64,000 bases of DNA, taken from positions 1-64,000 of the forward strand of contig JBBIRB010000010.1 in assembly GCA_037442025.1 (NCBI GenBank), read 5' to 3'. This document shows, piece by piece, positions 1 to 8,176 of this stretch; the stretch's first letter is position 1; the number at the start of each line of letters is the position of its first letter. This DNA is from UBA2287 sp037442025 (GTDB taxonomy: Bacteria > Bacteroidota > Bacteroidia > Bacteroidales > Tenuifilaceae). The notes under the pieces were generated by a model. That model saw only the letters and a program-made list of their open reading frames with translations, was not told where the DNA came from and searched no databases. A program made the position numbers and the translations under genes.

Positions 1-1334
1 GGGTAAGTAAAATTTGTCGCGATTTGCGAAAGGCTGGCATAAAGGCCGACGAAATTACCGAAATACTCGGTACCCCTCCACGCTGGATAGTACGGTGGGG
101 AATTACCGTTTTGTTTCTGGTAGTTGCCATTCTGTTTGTGGGCAGCATGTTCTTTCGTTACCCCGATTTGGTAGTTGCCCCGGTTGTGATTACAGCAGAA
201 AATCCACCATCAACAGTAGTCGCACGAGCTACAGGAAAACCAGCTGCGCTGTTTGTTTCCGAAGGGGCATGGGTAAAAAAAGCCGATACCCTGGGAGTAA
301 TTGAAAATCCGGCCAACTTCAACCATGTATTTAAACTTGCTAAATTGGTTAAGGAGTTCAACCCCGATAGTTTAAATGACCTTGAAAGGGTTAATGCTGC
401 ATCCTCACTGGCGTGGCAACTTGGCGATTTGCAACCCCATTTCAACTCTTTTTCACGAGCCTGCTCCGATTTGGCTATGTTTAAAAAGCAGAATTACCAC
501 GAGCAAAAACTTCGGGCACTCGAAAATGAGTACAAGCACTATTTAAATTACTACGATAGGCTCTGGAGCCAGCGTAACTTAACAGTTAAAGATTTAGAGT
601 TGACACGAACACAATTTTTGCGCGATTCCATTCTGTTTGCCAGTAAAGTTATTGCTGCTACCGAATTTGAGAAATCGCAGGCAAGCCTCATTGCCAAAAA
701 GCAGCAGTTCGAAGCGTCGCGCATAAGCCTTTCCAACGCCGCAATTACCATTGAACGATTGAAGCAGAGCATTGCCGATACACAAATTGAATTCGAAAGC
801 CAACAAAGAAAACTTGCCGATGAACTTGTAAACGCCCATGCTCTGCTTGTTAGCATGCTTGCTTCGTGGGAGAAAATTTTTCTGCTAATAGCTCCAACAG
901 AAGGGAGGCTGAGTTTTATGGCGGTATGGAGTAATGTTCAGGAAGTGAAAACTGGGGAGCCGTTATTTGCCATTGTGCCTAACAGCATTGGGAATATTCA
1001 GGCTCGGTTGGTTGTCCCCTTTGAGGGGTCGGGGAAAGTGCGAGCGGGTCAGAAGGTAAATATAAAACTTAATGGGTTTTCATTTCTGGAGTATGGTTTG
1101 GTGGAGGCTACAATTCACTCAGTGTCGGGGGGCTATACCGAGCAGGGTTACCCTGCAGTTGCCCATTTGCCCAATGGGGCAATTACCACATACGGTTTCG
1201 AACTTCCTATGGAAAGAGAATTGATGGGCATTGCAGAAATAGTAACCGACGACCTTACCGTATTGGAAAGGTTGATGGCTCCAATTCGTCACTTGTATAA
1301 AAGTAAAGTAGAAAGGGATAGCCCAAAAAAGTAG
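1..1334 (+). CDS. HlyD-family export adaptor (membrane fusion protein), 5' end cut by window
   Basis: This is a periplasmic adaptor of the HlyD/EmrA type, which links an inner-membrane ABC exporter to an outer-membrane channel. The frame is open to the first base; the only start in the window is a TTG at 24, and the codons before it look coding, so I treat the gene as truncated by the window edge. Counting from the TTG, a transmembrane helix lies at about residues 24-45. A lipoyl-like half follows around GAWVKKADTLG, then a long charged helical hairpin at about 110-275, then a second lipoyl/beta-barrel part around RAGQKVNIKLNGF. In Bacteroidota such adaptors usually lie beside a C39-peptidase ABC transporter that trims double-glycine leaders; that gene would be off the left edge. 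The GG-leader peptide at 5897 is a possible substrate, which is inference. Confidence 0.85.
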   Translation, partial: VSKICRDLRKAGIKADEITEILGTPPRWIVRWGITVLFLVVAILFVGSMFFRYPDLVVAPVVITAENPPSTVVARATGKPAALFVSEGAWVKKADTLGVIENPANFNHVFKLAKLVKEFNPDSLNDLERVNAASSLAWQLGDLQPHFNSFSRACSDLAMFKKQNYHEQKLRALENEYKHYLNYYDRLWSQRNLTVKDLELTRTQFLRDSILFASKVIAATEFEKSQASLIAKKQQFEASRISLSNAAITIERLKQSIADTQIEFESQQRKLADELVNAHALLVSMLASWEKIFLLIAPTEGRLSFMAVWSNVQEVKTGEPLFAIVPNSIGNIQARLVVPFEGSGKVRAGQKVNIKLNGFSFLEYGLVEATIHSVSGGYTEQGYPAVAHLPNGAITTYGFELPMERELMGIAEIVTDDLTVLERLMAPIRHLYKSKVERDSPKK

Positions 1335-1442
1335 AATTGTTATATAATATAACTGAGTACTCCTTGAGTTAAAAATATTCGCAACCTACAATAATCGGCA
1401 ACTCTTTTTTAAATATATTGCAAGCTCATTGGGCATGGCAGT

Positions 1443-4223
1443 ATGAAATCAATATTTGCTACAAGTTTTATTCTCTTTTTGCTTTTATCAAGTATCATTT
1501 TTCCCCCTTCGAAGTTGTATTGCGCTTCGAACCAAGACCATTTAACAAACCCCGATAGTTTGGCAAGGGAGTACAACAACCTGGGGGTCGATTATGCCAT
1601 GAATGGCAACTATGAAGAGGCCACCAAGTATTTCTTAAAATCATTAAGCATTCGCGAAAGCATTCCTGCATACCCCAAAACAAAGTTGGCTAATGGGTAT
1701 ATAAATATTGCCAACCTAAAAATTGAATTGGGTTACCTCGATTCGGCTATGTTTTACTATTGGAAAGCCGAAAAAACTTTACAGGGGTTAAACGATATAT
1801 CGTCAGTTACTCTTGGCGTACTGTATTTGCAAATGGGTAGCTGCTTAGCAAGTTTGCAAAATTACTCCAGTGCCATTTTTTATTCCCGAAAGGGTATTTC
1901 GGTTTTGGAAACTGACCCGAAAAGTAATTCCGATCGGCTTGTACAAGCCTACCATAAACTCTCGATTATCCTTTCGAGTTTAAATAGGGTAGATGAGGCA
2001 ATAGATCAATTAAACATTGCACTTCGGGTAGAAAAAGGCGTCAGCCCGTCAAGCCATTCCAGGGTTTTGCATAGTTTAGGCAATTTGCATACAAGAAAGG
2101 GTGACTATTCCAAGGCAATTGAATATTTCAATAGGGCTGAGCCTATATACCTTTCTAATTCCACTCTATTTAAGAATGAAACTTTAACTCTATACAGTAG
2201 TATTGGAATGGCCTATTTTAGGGCAGGAAATTTTGAGAAATCGCATTACTTTTTTAAAAAGGGTTACGATAAATTAGTTGAAAATCCATCTTTCTCGGTC
2301 AACGGCATTTCCTTACTTCGAAATTATGCAAGTTTGTATTTAACCCAAAACAGTACCGAAAAAGCCAAAGAACTATTGCTGTTTGCTATTAATTTGAATA
2401 GCCACTTATCAAGCACCCAGTGGGCAAAATTCTTTGCACCATCAATGGCAGTGAAATGCTACGTTGATTTAGGTGACGCCTTTAGGGCAGATTATTTTCA
2501 GAATGGTAATAAGCGCGATGCCATAAAAGCGATAGATTATTATTCAAAGTCAATAGAATTATCAACTTCAATTAAAGTAACCCTGAGTAGCGATGACGAT
2601 AAATTATTGATAGGAGAGAACCATCACAATGCCTACTTGAAAGCTATACATCTGTTGGCGCTTATGGCTAAGGACGATGATGGCTATGTTGATAGTATTG
2701 TTCGTATTTCAGCACGAGCTAAAGCTGCTGTTCTCAACGAATCGCTTAGTCGTGGGCAAGGGATTGCCTATTTGGGCATTCCACCCGAATTATTAAACCG
2801 AGAGCGCAACCTTAGGTCGTCGTTAAGTAAGTTGAACGAATTATATCATATTGAACAATCGAAACCCAAGCCGAATAAAACCTCCCTTCAGGCTCTCGAG
2901 GAACGAATTTTTCAGTGCCAGCACGAATTGAATTCAATAGCAGATGATTATAAGAGTAAATATTCCCGATACCATAACTTGATTTTTGATACCAGCTCAG
3001 TTACCATTTCAAAAATTCAGAGGAAGTTAACGCGAAGGCAAGTGGCTATTGATTATGTTTTGGCCGATACGGTTTTAATTTCAGTTGCCATTGGAAAAAC
3101 CGATTATTCTTGGTCGATTCAGAGAATCGATTCGGGGTTTAATAGTAATTTTAAAGCCTTTTTGCATGAAATTAGTCCTCCTTCGTTCGATAATTTAAGC
3201 CGAACGAACCTTTTGCTCTTCTCAAAAGCATCGGAAGCACTTTACAGAGTATTAATTGGGCCGCACGCTCATTTTCTGGCAAATAAGGATTTGATTATTA
3301 TTCCCCATTTGCAGCTGGCGTCCATTCCTTTCTGTGCATTGTCGAACGACAATCCAGCCAGTCCGCGTGGGTATTACGAATTAAATTATTTGGTTAGAAG
3401 CAATGCCATTTCATACCAACCTTCGCTCAAAACATTTCTTAGTTCAAGCAGGCAGTTTCCTCTGGTTTCGGCCCGTTTAGTTTCGTTTGCACCCGAATAT
3501 AGCAATGCGCTCCCCGATTTCGATTTAATTACAATGGCCTACCGTCAGCACTTTGCCGATCTGCCCGGGGCCGAACAGGAGTCGAATGCTATAACCGAAG
3601 TATTTAATGGCGAGCAGTATACGGGTAAAAACATTAGCAAGCAGCAGTTCCAATCGGCATTAACTCAGTTCGACATAGTTCATTTGGCCATGCATACTCA
3701 TATTGACGAGCAAAACCCAATTTTTTCCAAACTAGTACTTTCAACTGCTTTCGATAGTATTGGTAATGGGTTGCTGAATGTTTATGAATTGTATGAAATG
3801 AATTTAAGCAGTCGCCTTGCCATTTTAAGTGCCTGCCGGAGCGGCGATGGCAATTTGGTTCGAGGCGAAGGGTTGCTAAGCATAGCACGAGGGCTTCATT
3901 ATGCGGGGTGCCCTTCGCTAGTAGCTGCCCAATGGCGGGTCGACGATTTCAGTGGTGCAGAAATAGTGATTGCGTTTGCTAAGAATATACGTAAAGGGAA
4001 GGCCCTAAATGAATCGCTTCAAAATGCGCAGATTACTTTTATTGCAAACTCCGACCCTCTCCGCTCGCACCCCTACTTTTGGGCCTCCTATCAACTTATT
4101 GGCAGTAGTGAAATGCTTATATTTCCGAGCGTAATAAAATGTTTTGTACTAGGGGCCACAGTTGTTTTGGGATTGCTATTAGCGTTATTTTTTCTGAAGC
4201 GTAAATTTAAAGCAACTCGCTAA
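1443..4223 (+). CDS. TPR-CHAT domain protein, secreted and membrane-anchored caspase-like protease
   Basis: The 926-residue protein has an N-terminal signal peptide (about residues 1-28), a long array of TPR helices (about 40-420, with repeats such as YNNLGVDYAMNGNYEEATKY), a helical linker, and a C-terminal CHAT domain (about 600-880) of the caspase/HetF family. The likely catalytic pair is visible: His751 in HLAMHTH and Cys798 in ILSACRSGDG. A transmembrane helix follows at about 893-915, ending in KRKFKATR, so the protease should face the periplasm with a short basic cytoplasmic tail. CHAT enzymes are cysteine proteases and the TPRs usually carry a partner or substrate. The 3' end overlaps the convergent anti-sigma-like gene by 17 bases. 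Its neighbours, an ECF sigma factor and a membrane TPR protein, suggest a signalling role (inference). Family assignment is strong; the substrate is unknown. Confidence 0.88.
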   Translation: MKSIFATSFILFLLLSSIIFPPSKLYCASNQDHLTNPDSLAREYNNLGVDYAMNGNYEEATKYFLKSLSIRESIPAYPKTKLANGYINIANLKIELGYLDSAMFYYWKAEKTLQGLNDISSVTLGVLYLQMGSCLASLQNYSSAIFYSRKGISVLETDPKSNSDRLVQAYHKLSIILSSLNRVDEAIDQLNIALRVEKGVSPSSHSRVLHSLGNLHTRKGDYSKAIEYFNRAEPIYLSNSTLFKNETLTLYSSIGMAYFRAGNFEKSHYFFKKGYDKLVENPSFSVNGISLLRNYASLYLTQNSTEKAKELLLFAINLNSHLSSTQWAKFFAPSMAVKCYVDLGDAFRADYFQNGNKRDAIKAIDYYSKSIELSTSIKVTLSSDDDKLLIGENHHNAYLKAIHLLALMAKDDDGYVDSIVRISARAKAAVLNESLSRGQGIAYLGIPPELLNRERNLRSSLSKLNELYHIEQSKPKPNKTSLQALEERIFQCQHELNSIADDYKSKYSRYHNLIFDTSSVTISKIQRKLTRRQVAIDYVLADTVLISVAIGKTDYSWSIQRIDSGFNSNFKAFLHEISPPSFDNLSRTNLLLFSKASEALYRVLIGPHAHFLANKDLIIIPHLQLASIPFCALSNDNPASPRGYYELNYLVRSNAISYQPSLKTFLSSSRQFPLVSARLVSFAPEYSNALPDFDLITMAYRQHFADLPGAEQESNAITEVFNGEQYTGKNISKQQFQSALTQFDIVHLAMHTHIDEQNPIFSKLVLSTAFDSIGNGLLNVYELYEMNLSSRLAILSACRSGDGNLVRGEGLLSIARGLHYAGCPSLVAAQWRVDDFSGAEIVIAFAKNIRKGKALNESLQNAQITFIANSDPLRSHPYFWASYQLIGSSEMLIFPSVIKCFVLGATVVLGLLLALFFLKRKFKATR

Positions 4224-4938
4224 TTGCCTTTGCCTTTGCAGAGTAGTACCCATTACTGCTCGCAATGCTGGTAAATAGTTCCTTTGCTTCTATTGCCTTT
4301 TCCTGCTTAAGTAGAGCAAAAGCCATGTACCATTGGGCCGTTTCTTCGTAAAATGGCTCATTATTACTTTCAATAATTTGTTTTAATAAACTTTCTGAAA
4401 GTTCAAACTGTTCGGTTTCTAAATAGCAGCATGCTAGCATTAGCATTGCCTGAGTGTTGTTCGGGTTGTTCTTTAGAAATTCTTCGATAGAGGTAATGGC
4501 CACATTGCGTTCTTTTGTTGTGTATTGGCTCAAAATTTTGCTGTCAATTGTGGCAATATTGGGCCATTGGGCATTTCGAACCTCGCCCATGGGCTGAAAG
4601 GGTTTGTAATACTGTGCAAAAATATGCGATGGCATTCTGCTGTTGCTGGCTATAAAATAAAAGCCAATAGCAATGAGAATACTGGCGGCGGCTACCGCCG
4701 AAGCAACAAATAGTCGGATTCTTTTCGACCGCTTTTGTTGGGCATGCGCCCATTCCAGTTTCTTTCTCAGTTCCCGTTCATCAGATCCTAGTATGGCTTC
4801 ACGAAGATTACGGGAGAATTCAACCTTCATTTGCAGGTTCTTATTAACGGCAAGTTCCTTCTCGAACTCTTTTAACTTTTCGCCATCCAGCCTACCAGTA
4901 ATGTATTCGTCAATATATTTCGAAAGGTTCTTCTCCAT
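4207..4938 (-). CDS. membrane TPR protein, anti-sigma-factor-like
   Basis: This 243-residue protein has a hydrophilic N-terminal helical region (about 1-75) like the sigma-binding part of Bacteroidota anti-sigma factors, one transmembrane helix at about 77-98, and a C-terminal region with TPR-like helices (about 140-240). By the positive-inside rule the N-terminus is cytoplasmic and the TPR part periplasmic. It starts inside the end of the ECF sigma gene (29-base overlap), so the two are translationally coupled and very likely act as sigma and regulator. It overlaps the TPR-CHAT gene tail-to-tail. A paralogue with the same layout is encoded at 6211-6951. No zinc-binding anti-sigma (ZAS) motif HxxxCxxC is visible, so the anti-sigma role rests on topology and context. 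Confidence 0.7.
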   Translation of the reverse strand: MEKNLSKYIDEYITGRLDGEKLKEFEKELAVNKNLQMKVEFSRNLREAILGSDERELRKKLEWAHAQQKRSKRIRLFVASAVAAASILIAIGFYFIASNSRMPSHIFAQYYKPFQPMGEVRNAQWPNIATIDSKILSQYTTKERNVAITSIEEFLKNNPNNTQAMLMLACCYLETEQFELSESLLKQIIESNNEPFYEETAQWYMAFALLKQEKAIEAKELFTSIASSNGYYSAKAKAISELL

Positions 4939-5515
4939 AGCTGTTTATTATCTCATTGTAATTGGGATCGGTTTTAATGCTTTTTACCAAATACTCCTTG
5001 CAAAGGTATTTTCGCCGTCGGGCATATTCCTCCGAAGAAAAGTTTAGCTCCCTGGCAATTTCAGCAAACGATTTGCCCGAGAAGAATGCCATCAGAACTT
5101 TTTGGCACTCCTGATGCAACTTATTGAAGTGATTTTGAAACAATCGCCTTTTTTGTCCCTCTAAATACTCACCCATAATTACGCGAGGATCATCCACAAT
5201 TTCTATAACATCCACTTCTACTTCCACTCCTCTTTTACGGGCGTTTTCTCGCAAAAGGTTTTGCATAATTATTTTGCACATTCCAAAAAGATAGCTCTCA
5301 ACCAATGTGTTTTCAGCAATCTCGCCCGCCTTCCCTTTCTTGTAAAGAATAATGATTGCTTCCTGAAAAATTTCATTGGCCGTATCATAGTCCAATCCGC
5401 TGCGCAGCATAACCTTCTTAACGCGTGGAAAGATTTCTCGATACAGGTAATTGAGGACAGCCTGATTCTGACCTAAAATCCCTTTGAGCAATTCATTATT
5501 AGTAAACGCAGGCAT
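4910..5515 (-). CDS. ECF-type RNA polymerase sigma-70 factor
   Basis: The 201-residue protein has the two-domain layout of extracytoplasmic-function sigma factors. Region 2 lies at about residues 15-95, with the core-binding helix around DTANEIFQEAIIILYKK and the stretch ESYLFGMCKIIMQNLLRE. A variable linker follows, then region 4 at about 130-180, with an HTH around GKSFAEIARELNF. It begins a two-gene leftward operon and overlaps the anti-sigma-like gene downstream. It is divergent from the GG-leader peptide at 5897, with a 381-base shared intergenic region. The coupled membrane regulator and the convergent TPR-CHAT protease suggest control by an envelope signal. The ECF subgroup could not be assigned by eye. 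Confidence 0.85.
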   Translation of the reverse strand: MPAFTNNELLKGILGQNQAVLNYLYREIFPRVKKVMLRSGLDYDTANEIFQEAIIILYKKGKAGEIAENTLVESYLFGMCKIIMQNLLRENARKRGVEVEVDVIEIVDDPRVIMGEYLEGQKRRLFQNHFNKLHQECQKVLMAFFSGKSFAEIARELNFSSEEYARRRKYLCKEYLVKSIKTDPNYNEIINSYGEEPFEIY

Positions 5516-5896
5516 GAAGTTTAGTTGCTATTTGCAAATCTATTAAAAAAGCGCACAACGCAATGGTACTTGGTGCTAAATGCTACCTAAAACAGTTCTT
5601 AGCATTGAATACCCCCTTATATGTTGAAAGCGCCATTACTGATTATTGGAAGAAGACTCTGCTTTGAAAATTTTCAGGTTTGAAATCGAGTTCCTGGGAT
5701 AGATTTTATATGTCAGATAATCAGGAACATGAAAAATATTTGTAAAAAAAATTAAAAATAGTTCAAAAAAGCTTGTCACGAAATGGCATTTCCTACCACT
5801 ATGGGTAGAGGGGGAGATGTTTTTTGTGCCTTTGGTTTGAGTTGAAAAAGGAAACAATAGAAAGAACCTATTTCATAACTAAAAAAATTGAATGCC
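5516..5896. other. divergent intergenic region between sigma factor and GG-leader peptide
   Basis: 381 bases with no convincing gene on either strand. It must hold the promoter of the leftward sigma operon and that of the rightward peptide. I see AT-rich runs and a weak five-pair stem around 5795-5810, but no good match to TTTG-N19-TAnnTTTG, which would fit use of an alternative sigma factor such as the adjacent ECF protein (inference only). Confidence 0.4.
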
Positions 5897-6052
5897 ATGA
5901 GAACAAGTGTAAAAAAACTAAGCCTTGAACAATTCAAGGGAATGCTGGTAAACGCAGACTGCGAACTAACTATTTCTGAAATGAATCGCTTGAGGGGCGG
6001 TGAAGATAATCAAGGCGATGACCCTGATAGGCCCATTTACATTAAAGAGTAG
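5897..6052 (+). CDS. double-glycine-leader precursor peptide (51 aa)
   Basis: A short gene below the usual size cut-off. The start ATG at 5897 is followed by a leader of about 35 residues with the features of Bacteroidota natural-product/bacteriocin precursors: basic start, KKLSLEQFK, a hydrophobic-acidic helix, and ISEMNRLRGG, matching the LSxxEMxxIxGG signal cut by C39 peptidases of ABC exporters. The predicted mature peptide is only 16 residues, acidic and cysteine-free (EDNQGDDPDRPIYIKE). It is followed by a hairpin terminator, so it is a one-gene unit. The HlyD-type adaptor at the left edge supports export. Whether it is a toxin, a signal or an effector is unknown. With no Cys and little Ser/Thr in the core, lanthipeptide chemistry is unlikely. 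Confidence 0.72.
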   Translation: MRTSVKKLSLEQFKGMLVNADCELTISEMNRLRGGEDNQGDDPDRPIYIKE

Positions 6053-6077
6053 GCTGAAGCAATTAATGGAAGATTTC

Positions 6078-6118
6078 GCCAGCAGCCCAATTAAGTCAGG
6101 CTGTTGGCTTAGTTTTTT
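6078..6118 (+). terminator. hairpin terminator after the GG-leader peptide
   Basis: A ten-pair stem, GCCAGCAGCC (6078-6087) against GGCTGTTGGC (6099-6108) with one G-T pair, is followed by a T-rich run to 6118. It lies 25 bases after the peptide stop codon. Confidence 0.65.
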
Positions 6119-6143
6119 GAATGCTCTAACTGAAAAAGTAGTA

Positions 6144-6159
6144 TAACCATTCATGGTTA
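6144..6159. promoter_or_regulatory. perfect inverted repeat upstream of second TPR protein, possible operator
   Basis: TAACCAT (6144-6150) and ATGGTTA (6153-6159) form a perfect 7-2-7 palindrome about 50 bases before the start of the gene at 6211. The spacing suits a regulator site near the promoter. The binding protein is not known; the LytTR protein of the same operon is one candidate, which is inference. Confidence 0.3.
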
Positions 6160-6210
6160 GCGGATTGTGAAGACATTGTAATGGACGTAGAATAAAATAA
6201 AATCAACTAA

Positions 6211-6951
6211 ATGGAAACAAAAATATTGATTGAAAGGTATTTGGACTCCGAAATGGCAGAAAGTGAAAAAAATGCTTTGAGAGAAATTCTGAATGCCGAT
6301 ACTAGCCTAACAAAGGAATTATCTCTTAGAAAGGATATTAACGAGTTTCTGACCGATTCTCAAGCTATTGAGTTTAGAAATAAGTTGGCCCTAGCAAGTT
6401 TGGGTATTGAGAAAAGGGGAACGTGGAACTCAAAGCGAACGTTCTATGCAGCCGCAACTCTGGCAGGAATTGCAATTGGTGGCTGGGCCACTTTTAATAG
6501 CCTTACTCCTAATGTTACAGCTCTCGATCTTTATAAGCAGAATCTGAAACCCTACCCAACGGTTCAAATATCACGTTTTGCGTTAACTCAAGCGCAAAGT
6601 TTAATGCTTCAACAGGCCCTGCAAAGCTATTCGGCATCCAACTTTTTTGAGGCATCGCAGCAGTTCGAGCAGATTCTGCTAACCGATCCCCAATCGGTTT
6701 CGGTTAAGTTTTATTTGGGAATCAGCTATTTGTATCTCGAACAATTCGACAAATCGTTCACCCTTTTAAACGAAGTTTCCCAGTCCGAAACCCTTCTGTC
6801 GCAGCAGGCATATTGGTACCTTGGGTTAGGTTTTCTGGCACAGAGCAACGTTCAGCAGGCTGAATACCATTTTACAAAGGTTGAATTATTGGGTGGGAAA
6901 CTTGCCGAAAGCGCATCTGAAATGAAGAGGAAACTGAAAAAGATTCATTAA
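6211..6951 (+). CDS. membrane TPR protein, paralogue of the anti-sigma-like protein
   Basis: The 246-residue protein has the same plan as the gene at 4207-4938: an N-terminal helical cytoplasmic part (METKILIERYLDSEMAESEK against MEKNLSKYIDEYITGRLDGE), one transmembrane helix at about 75-95, and a periplasmic TPR region at about 125-245 (FFEASQQFEQILLTDPQSV). It opens a rightward operon with the LytTR gene 12 bases downstream. The N-terminal resemblance suggests it also binds a sigma factor or regulator, but no sigma gene lies beside it. It could be a second anti-sigma for the ECF factor or the partner of the LytTR protein. Confidence 0.65.
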   Translation: METKILIERYLDSEMAESEKNALREILNADTSLTKELSLRKDINEFLTDSQAIEFRNKLALASLGIEKRGTWNSKRTFYAAATLAGIAIGGWATFNSLTPNVTALDLYKQNLKPYPTVQISRFALTQAQSLMLQQALQSYSASNFFEASQQFEQILLTDPQSVSVKFYLGISYLYLEQFDKSFTLLNEVSQSETLLSQQAYWYLGLGFLAQSNVQQAEYHFTKVELLGGKLAESASEMKRKLKKIH

Positions 6952-6963
6952 TAACTTACTACA

Positions 6964-7425
6964 ATGAATAATAGTGGCAATAACAGTTTGAAGGGATCGG
7001 AGCTAGAGCATTTCGATGAAGCAATGGATGCCCGTGAACGTACGTTTGCAGCCTATTTGGTTAACCAACGACCCGACAGGATCTGCTTTGTTGAATCCGT
7101 TGGCGAAATGTTGCAGCTCGTTTTAACCGATGCCACCAATATTTGGGTTAGTACAACCCTTGCACAAATTTATAAGCTATTGCCTAACGATAAGTTCTTT
7201 TTTTGTGGGGCTACTTATATAGTAAATGTCGATCATATATACGAGTTCTGGGTTTCGAACCAGGCAATGCTCGTAATGACATGCGGAAATGTACTTCCCG
7301 TGCCCATTACCGATGTACATCAACTTAAGGATTTGCTAAGTAAACGGTTTAACCGAACCTTCCCCAATGGGCATAAGCCCAAGGGGAGCAAGCATATTGT
7401 GCCTCAGGTTCGCAATACTGTTTAA
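6964..7425 (+). CDS. stand-alone LytTR-type DNA-binding protein
   Basis: A 153-residue protein whose centre (about residues 35-130) fits the LytTR DNA-binding fold: an N-terminal strand pair, a helix with VSTTLAQIYKLLPNDKFFFCG, then YIVNVDHIYEF, which matches the typical S-Y-I-V-N-l-x-x-I core, and the closing VLPVPITDVHQLKDLL. There is no receiver domain, so it is not a classical response regulator; the first 30 residues are polar and unassigned. It is 12 bases after the membrane TPR gene and probably co-transcribed, so the TPR protein may control it. LytTR proteins often regulate bacteriocin or peptide-secretion genes, which fits the neighbourhood. Confidence 0.75.
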   Translation: MNNSGNNSLKGSELEHFDEAMDARERTFAAYLVNQRPDRICFVESVGEMLQLVLTDATNIWVSTTLAQIYKLLPNDKFFFCGATYIVNVDHIYEFWVSNQAMLVMTCGNVLPVPITDVHQLKDLLSKRFNRTFPNGHKPKGSKHIVPQVRNTV

Positions 7426-7491
7426 GCAACAATGGATTTTTAATTCTTAACAAATATTTCGATTAATCTAGCCCTTTTAATGACTTGAATT

Positions 7492-7821
7492 ATGATTACA
7501 GTTTATAGAGATTTCAATTCAGAACTGAACGAGTGCTCCAACGGAAGTTGGCTTCAGCATTGGGAAAAATTTAGCGGGAAAAATGCCAGCTATTGTGCCA
7601 ATTGCAATTGCCTGTACTCCGAAAATTTAGTAGGTGCAATTGTAACTTTGCGTACCCATAAGTCGGATCATTTTGTTGTCCCCCTTTGCCCATACCATTA
7701 TTCCGAAACGGGATCAATTGATATATGCGATTCGTCGGTACTTGTGCTGGCAAAAAGAAAGCGGCCGCTAAGAAAGAGAAAGGAGCAAGAAATAGATGAG
7801 CTCTTTGCAATTCTGGTTTAA
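7492..7821 (+). CDS. small protein with possible Cys/His metal site, unknown function
   Basis: I do not recognise a named family with confidence. The 109-residue protein has a Cys cluster (YCANCNCLYS, about residues 33-42), then HFVVPLCPYHYSE with a further Cys and His, and a basic C-terminus (KRKRPLRKRKEQE). The order 'CxNxxC...vPLCxxHy' resembles small HNH-like or zinc-binding proteins found widely in bacteria, but no full HNH motif is present. It follows the LytTR gene by 66 bases and may belong to the same transcript. Confidence 0.55.
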   Translation: MITVYRDFNSELNECSNGSWLQHWEKFSGKNASYCANCNCLYSENLVGAIVTLRTHKSDHFVVPLCPYHYSETGSIDICDSSVLVLAKRKRPLRKRKEQEIDELFAILV

Positions 7822-7960
7822 GTGTTCATTGTGTTTTCAATTGTATGTTAGCAACAGGGCGATACCGTTCCACAGCAAAAGAGTTGCAAATTTGTCAATG
7901 CACAGCCCTACACAAATTTGTTACGCATTTGTTCTCGGCTAATTCGATAAAACAACAAAG

Positions 7961-8176
7961 ATGAAAAGGGACTATTTGACTTATGCAAAGAGACTTGATT
8001 ATTTGTTGGAACTAATAGAAAACGGGTGGATAAACACACCAAAACAAATAAGCGAAAAGTTTAGTTGCAGCGATAAAACTGCTAGAAACATGATAAATAG
8101 GCTAAGAGAAAGAGGACATTGTATTGTTTACTGCAAGTTTTCGAATAAATATTTCCTCAAAACCTTCAGACGGTAA
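7961..8176 (+). CDS. small HTH-domain protein
   Basis: This 71-residue protein is almost only a winged-helix/HTH unit: LDYLLELIENGWINTPKQI, then FSCSDKTARNMINRLRERG with a recognition-helix pattern, then a beta wing (HCIVYCKFSNKYFLK). It resembles the HTH part of DeoR/BirA-like regulators without any effector domain. The stop codon lies inside the left arm of an 18-base perfect hairpin, so terminator and gene end are fused. It lies between the accessory peptide genes and the Cys-rich lipoprotein; its target is unknown. Confidence 0.6.
   Translation: MKRDYLTYAKRLDYLLELIENGWINTPKQISEKFSCSDKTARNMINRLRERGHCIVYCKFSNKYFLKTFRR

Noticed and set aside
14..304. 96-codon frame at the left edge
   Set aside because: It overlaps the HlyD gene in another frame and has no family features.
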